Positions 59,150 through 64,000 of a stretch of DNA of 64,000 bases are shown here, piece by piece. Each line of letters starts with the position of its first letter. Within the stretch, counting starts at the first letter, position 1. Origin of the DNA: Polytrichum commune. Its lineage: Eukaryota; Streptophyta; Polytrichopsida; Polytrichales; Polytrichaceae. The position numbers were made by a program, and so were the translations under genes. The notes beneath the pieces are model-generated. The model was not told where the DNA came from. It made no database searches and saw only the letters and a list, made by a program, of their open reading frames with translations. The stretch covers positions 39,390,527 through 39,454,526 of the forward strand of contig OX485808.1 in assembly GCA_950295325.1 (NCBI GenBank), in the 5' to 3' direction.

Positions 59150-59870
59150 CATTAGATAGTGCAACCTAAAATCATCTTGCCCATGGCCCAAACCCCTACG
59201 CCTACGAATGGCCTATCTAGCTTTGGAGACCGCATCTTTTTCTTTTGCCACCGATTCTTTTGCTCGCATGGCTTCAACATTCTTGAAAATCTTTGCCCCG
59301 CGACTATAGCCAAGGTCAAGACCGGGGTCCACCAAAACACATTTTGGAGTTCGTCGACCGCCCGAATTATAAGATGAAGAATTCAAATACGATGAAATGG
59401 ATTGTCTAGCATTTCTACGCATGGCGTAGAAACGCTCCAACTCGATGGACACACTGGACCGTAGAGGTTTAGGGTTGGATGCAACCTGCAACGCATCAAA
59501 CCAAGAAACATGTGTTAGTTTGAGGAGAAAGACCCAAGCATGTTACACGCTCCTTTATGGATAGAAGGATTGTAATGTATGGTTTCGCCATGGGCAGGGG
59601 GTCACCTTGGCATGAGAGGCGCTTGCGTCCGAGTTGGCGAGGAGGGGCAAAGTGCCCTGCAAAAGAATAAGGAGGGGTCCACTATTTGTAGGCTGAGCGT
59701 CCATCAACAACCGCCGTTGAGGTGTAATACTGCCACCGAGCCGAGAGGGGGCTCCACACGATCACCCACCATTTCGATTGGACGATCAGTAAGAAGCACC
59801 GAAGCCACAGCCGAAGGTACACGAGCTTGCTTTTGATGTATGTGGGGGGCCATCTGATGAACGCCGTGGG
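59150..59870 (-). pseudogene. Possible transposon-derived ORF fragment
   Basis: The minus-strand frame 59213-59491 reads as low-complexity soluble protein (SIELERFYAMRRNARQS, SSSYNSGGRRTPKC). Upstream DNA (59.5-59.87 kb) is GC-richer with frames on both strands. It resembles the linker regions of plant hAT-type ORFs, but no catalytic or zinc-finger motif is visible, so this is a guess. Confidence 0.25.
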
Positions 59871-59879
59871 TCGTTCCTA

Positions 59880-60525
59880 TGCAAAATAGCTAAAAGGACC
59901 CAGGATGTAACATCATGTAAATTTATAATCACTTTGAGAATATTGTGTCTCATTTTATATGTGTTCGGTTTATATTAATTTTATAATTTATTAACCTCTT
60001 GTTCTTCTTATAATTTGAACATATTTTCTTAGAGTTAAAACAATCTCAACCTTAATTATCTTCACTTGCAATGTAAGGCTCGTTGATCGTGAGAATTACT
60101 AAGATAAGGCTAGTTTTTGGAGGTGTAACAATATCTTAAAATTCCATCCATATTAGTCAAAACTCAATCGTAATTATTAGTTGTTGATGACTTTAAGAGA
60201 TTTTCTCTGATAGTTTGAATTAAATTTCCCGAAAAAAGTCACGACTCATAGTATAGTTTATTTTCCATGATATATTAATCTCAATCTCAATCAATATAAT
60301 ATTATAGATAATTTGTCTTGCGTAAATCACTTTTCCGGTTAGTTATAAAAGTTATTGTAGTATGCATGTTCTTTAAGTTTTTAAGCTTAAGTGTAACTAC
60401 TTGAAATAAAAAACAATTACATTAAGACTTTGTGTGACATGTTTAACTATATTAACTTAATCATACATTAATGTTTCTCATACTTGATCATTAATACATA
60501 TCTCATAACAAAAATACTTGTAGTT
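59880..60525. other. AT-rich stretch, nothing recognised
   Basis: No ORF, tandem repeat or terminal repeat stood out on either strand. Confidence 0.4.
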
Positions 60526-60529
60526 AGTT

Positions 60530-61015
60530 TTCTGGCTACAAATAAACCCAGGGAATCACTCAGGGAAGACTTAAAAGGTGATTGTGATGATATCTAGGGG
60601 TCTCAAATAGGATTGATTAGGTAAATGATTGGTTTATTACACTTCATTTCATATTTGGAATTAACATTTAGATGAGAAAGGTGTAATAAAAGTTAATGTA
60701 TCTCTCAATAGCAGTACATGCAATGACAACAGTCACTCACCTCACTCTAATTCCCCAAACAATAGTCTGGCAGTGGGTTCATTTAATGTAGACATTAGTG
60801 CGGTGCACAAGCATAGGCACAGCCATAGTCAATTGTCATGTATTTGTAGTACCAATTTGTTGTCTAATTCCAGAGGCGAAGGCCCTCTGGAGAAACCCAT
60901 GGTCTTTTCCTTTATTAATCCTTTTAATGTAAATCGAAATGTCCGTCAGTAATCCTTACAAGGTTTTCCAGTTTTCCTTAATTAAATAATTCCATTAATG
61001 TGGCAGTCCGACAAT
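60530..61015 (+). repeat. Interspersed repeat R, shared with 17.5-18.97 kb
   Basis: The blocks ggctacaaataaaccc and actcagggaagact, then ggtgcacaagcatag and gccatagtca, then tccgacaattgt recur in order at 17506-17560 and 18650-18965. In that copy the first two blocks are separated by repeat S. This copy therefore shows an older state without S. Confidence 0.75.
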
Positions 61016-61019
61016 TGTC

Positions 61020-64000
61020 TTTGGTTACTTACTTTGCCACTGCAAAAGATAAGCTCATTGCCCTGTTGCTTGCAACATCACTCCTTGATGTCACTCTTAG
61101 CCTCAAGTAGATGTTTCATAATAGAATTCAAGAATTAATCACTTAATTATCCTTATAAGAATTAAATGATTAATATTATTTTACTTGTCAATTAATTCAA
61201 CACAGAAGTTACCGTCCTGTGAATGTCAGGTCTATGGATATTCGACTGGGTCCCTCCCGGCTCCAGAAGTCTTCCCAGGCAATGGACTGGTTCTTTGGTC
61301 CTTTCGGCTCCACTGCAGTCAGCCAAAAGACACCAAGTGGCTACTATGTTCAGCTGGCCTCGGACCTGTAACCGATCCGCAAGTCCATAGCCTTTTCTCT
61401 CTCTTACATACTTGGTTTCTTCTCTTGTCAATGGACTGAAGCCACTCCATAATTACGTACAGACACTTTGACATGCGTTAGATTCAATTACTTCACAAAG
61501 ACATATTACACAACATGAAGTTGACTTCTTCAGGTGATAGAGTGGAAAGACATTTGTTACTACAGATGATGAAAATCCCAGGAAACAAACACACGTTATT
61601 CCTGGTGAGAAGGGGGTAAAGGTAACTTCCACGACCAGCACCAACACTCTGGTAGGGTTGATTCCATTTAAAGCTCACTCATCAGCTTTTTGCTTCATTC
61701 ACCCAATGCAAATTATGGTGTAAAAGACGATGGCTTCTCACATTCCCGGTAGAGTAGTTAGTGAATTGAACTTGCTTCGGCCAGTCAGACGTCAGTACAA
61801 CTTATGAGAGAGATAAACATTGACACTGCAATTAGACTTATTACTTCTCTTTCCGATCGATGATGACCAACAGTTCGATTACCTTGCCAGTCAATAGACA
61901 AGGAGATTTCTCAAACTAATTAAATCAGGAATCACTCCAAATTTACTTCACAATCCTCGGCATACGATAATCACAGATTCCACCACATACAGATTAGAGA
62001 ACTCCAATAAGACCACTTTTAGGTATTATAAAGAGTATCAGACCATTGAAATCCTCTACCAGAGACAACGACGAAGATCTCACACTTCTTAACCAATCAC
62101 TGATCTCACATCAGACAATTGACCATGTAATACAAATTCAAAGAAACCTTAAAAGATTTTGATCACTCAAGAATCAGATCATGGACATTGCAAAACAAAT
62201 CCAATTATCTCTGGACACAATCCTCACTCAAGATAATAGATGATGGCTCAATGGCCGAATAGAATTATATTCATCAAAAGACAATAGCATATCAATATCG
62301 CCAAAGAAGAGAGTGGTCCCTCTCTCAAATCAAGGTCAGGCTATATGCTTTTCCTACGAGAGTCCAGGGATTGCACTCCCTCAAATCAGACCATAGCCCT
62401 ACATATCAAGAGTTTCTGATATCTCGAGATAATAGCCTAACATTTGCGTTCTAGTTTGATATTATCAGGCTATTGTCCTACCCTGTTCACACTTAAATCT
62501 GAAATGACTATGGAAAACCAAAAAAGTTGGACGACAATACTCTCATGTTATATAATCATAATTATCTTATTTTATAACAATTTATTCAATTACTTCCGAT
62601 TGAGGAGTTAAATCCAATTGTCCTTGATGAGAAGAAAAAATCGCTTGATCCTAACTCTATGAAGTCATTGATGAGAGTTAAGGTCAACTTAATGACACTC
62701 CAACTTTCAAAATTCCAATTCTTCTCTTGAGCGCTACGCTCATATCATCACACTATTCTTTTAAGAGCTTGCTCAAAAGAGTTTTTTTTCTCAATATCAA
62801 CTAATTCAAATTTCATGACATCCAACCACTCACAAAGTAAATTAAGAGAGAGGGAAGGTCCAATTTTGAGTAGAAGAAAGTTGTAGTATATTCCTAAAAG
62901 TGTCTAAAAAAGAGGAGATACAAGGTAAGCTCAAGTGTTTTTGACACTCAATCTTAAGATAGCTTCATTGCTATGAAACGAGGTGATTGTTCCCAAAAAC
63001 TTCTCGCTTTATATAGTCTCACGGGTAGGTCACTTAGTACATTTTAAAAACGACGTGCGGCATAATATAGAGAGGATTAAAATCATTTGAAATAAAAATT
63101 ATAAAGGAATTCCAAATAATGAAGGGGCCATTAAATGTAGACAATCCCATTATAAGTAAGTTAGATGGACATAAAATGTGGGCCATTATTTTTTTGTAAA
63201 ATTAATATAGGGGCTGAAGATAAGGATCCTAGAAGGTATGTTTAGTATGTTTGCTATGGTCTCCTATGTGTTTTCTTCATAACTTTGTTTGCAATGATAT
63301 TAATGTTTGCACCCTTCTTTGTTTCCATGGTTTCCCTTAACACTCGTCAATGCGTTAGGAAGTAGATTAGCTTTTATTACTAAAAGGAATATAGAGTACA
63401 AAAAATTGCAGTGACTTGGACAATATAAGTAATGGAATGGTGCAAACAAAAGGGCCATTTTTGAAATTTAAGTAATTATAGGGAGGCTTTAATTCAGCCC
63501 TTGAAGGTAAATAGCCCCAAAACAAAAAAATCCCAGCCGCACATGGTGCACAAAAATGCCTTAGAGTGACCTACCCGTGTATAGTCTTTCTTCTCTAATC
63601 CTAAATCCATATTTTGAGTGGTTATTATTTCCACCTTCCTAGATATCTACCTATCTATGACATTTGTGGATGATGCTTATCGCAAATGATTATAACCGTC
63701 AAACTAATTAAATATCCATATTCCAAGTTTTTGCTCATGTCTATGTGGTGGCTACATGCTATGTTGATGAAACATTCTTGAAAGTTAAATCAATTCTTCC
63801 AACATAATTGTAGAGACATAATCAAAATGATTTGAGTTGGTAATAAAAATTTCACATTAAATGTTAATAACTAGTCCCATATTTTATGGCCGATAATATC
63901 CTCATAAGCAATTCTACTTAATTTCTAGTACTTATAATCATAACTTTCCTTGCAACTTGGTGATTTCCTTCATCAAACCCACTGCCTATCTTATCTCCAT
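61020..64000. other. Right-end stretch without recognisable genes
   Basis: Both strands were read. Frames at 61185-61439 and 61453-61678 have no recognisable domain. 61.8-62.4 kb is rich in short agac/atca runs like those at 22.7-23.8 kb, which suggests common repeat ancestry with the 6.7-kb insertion. Beyond 62.5 kb it is AT-rich. Confidence 0.35.

Overview
This window looks like nuclear DNA of a land plant with a large, repeat-rich genome. The coding evidence is a spliced gene for a plastid-targeted ribosomal protein uL18, a plant-type Enhancer-of-zeste pseudogene, GT-AG introns, plant-type telomere-like repeats, Ty3/gypsy remnants, and hAT-like and Tc1/mariner-like DNA transposons. I recognise only three intact genes in 64 kb. 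The secreted vanadium-haloperoxidase-like pair and the SWIM-type repeat ORF make me lean to a seed-free plant (fern, lycophyte or bryophyte), but that is inference. No bacterial, viral or organellar block is apparent.

The main structural feature is a large inverted duplication. A left arm at about 12.49-30.90 kb recurs in reverse order and orientation as a right arm at about 44.29-58.87 kb, with a 13.4 kb spacer. After subtracting arm-specific insertions, each arm has about 10.7 kb in common. Each arm carries one intact two-exon gene for a secreted PAP2/vanadium-haloperoxidase-like protein of 465 residues. The two genes are convergent, differ at about 32 residues by hand count, and both lack the Lys and the catalytic His of the family's active site. 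The arms also share a broken Tc1/mariner-like transposase, a microsatellite and a repeat cluster upstream of the gene. Because each arm serves as the empty site for the other, several younger insertions can be defined to the base.

Left flank (0-12.4 kb): a 242-bp tandem duplication, a 961-bp hAT-like MITE with perfect 8-bp target duplication, an E(z)/CURLY LEAF-like pseudogene, a SWIM-type transposon-derived pseudogene, and a ~635-bp duplication whose first copy holds a 226-bp MITE of the same family.

Spacer (30.9-44.3 kb): copies of an unnamed GC-rich repeat, a short telomere-like tract, head-to-head Ty3/gypsy fragments, the four-exon plastid RPL18 gene on the minus strand, a broken unrecognised coding region, and a third copy of the repeat found at the outer ends of the arms, split by a 660-bp MITE.

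Right arm specifics: a 1.26-kb foldback palindrome, two arrays of a ~45-bp repeat, and a 932-bp inverted-repeat element whose end was caught up in a tandem duplication. Right flank (58.9-64 kb): weak transposon-like ORFs, one partial copy of a repeat shared with the 17.5-19 kb region, and AT-rich sequence in which I recognise nothing.
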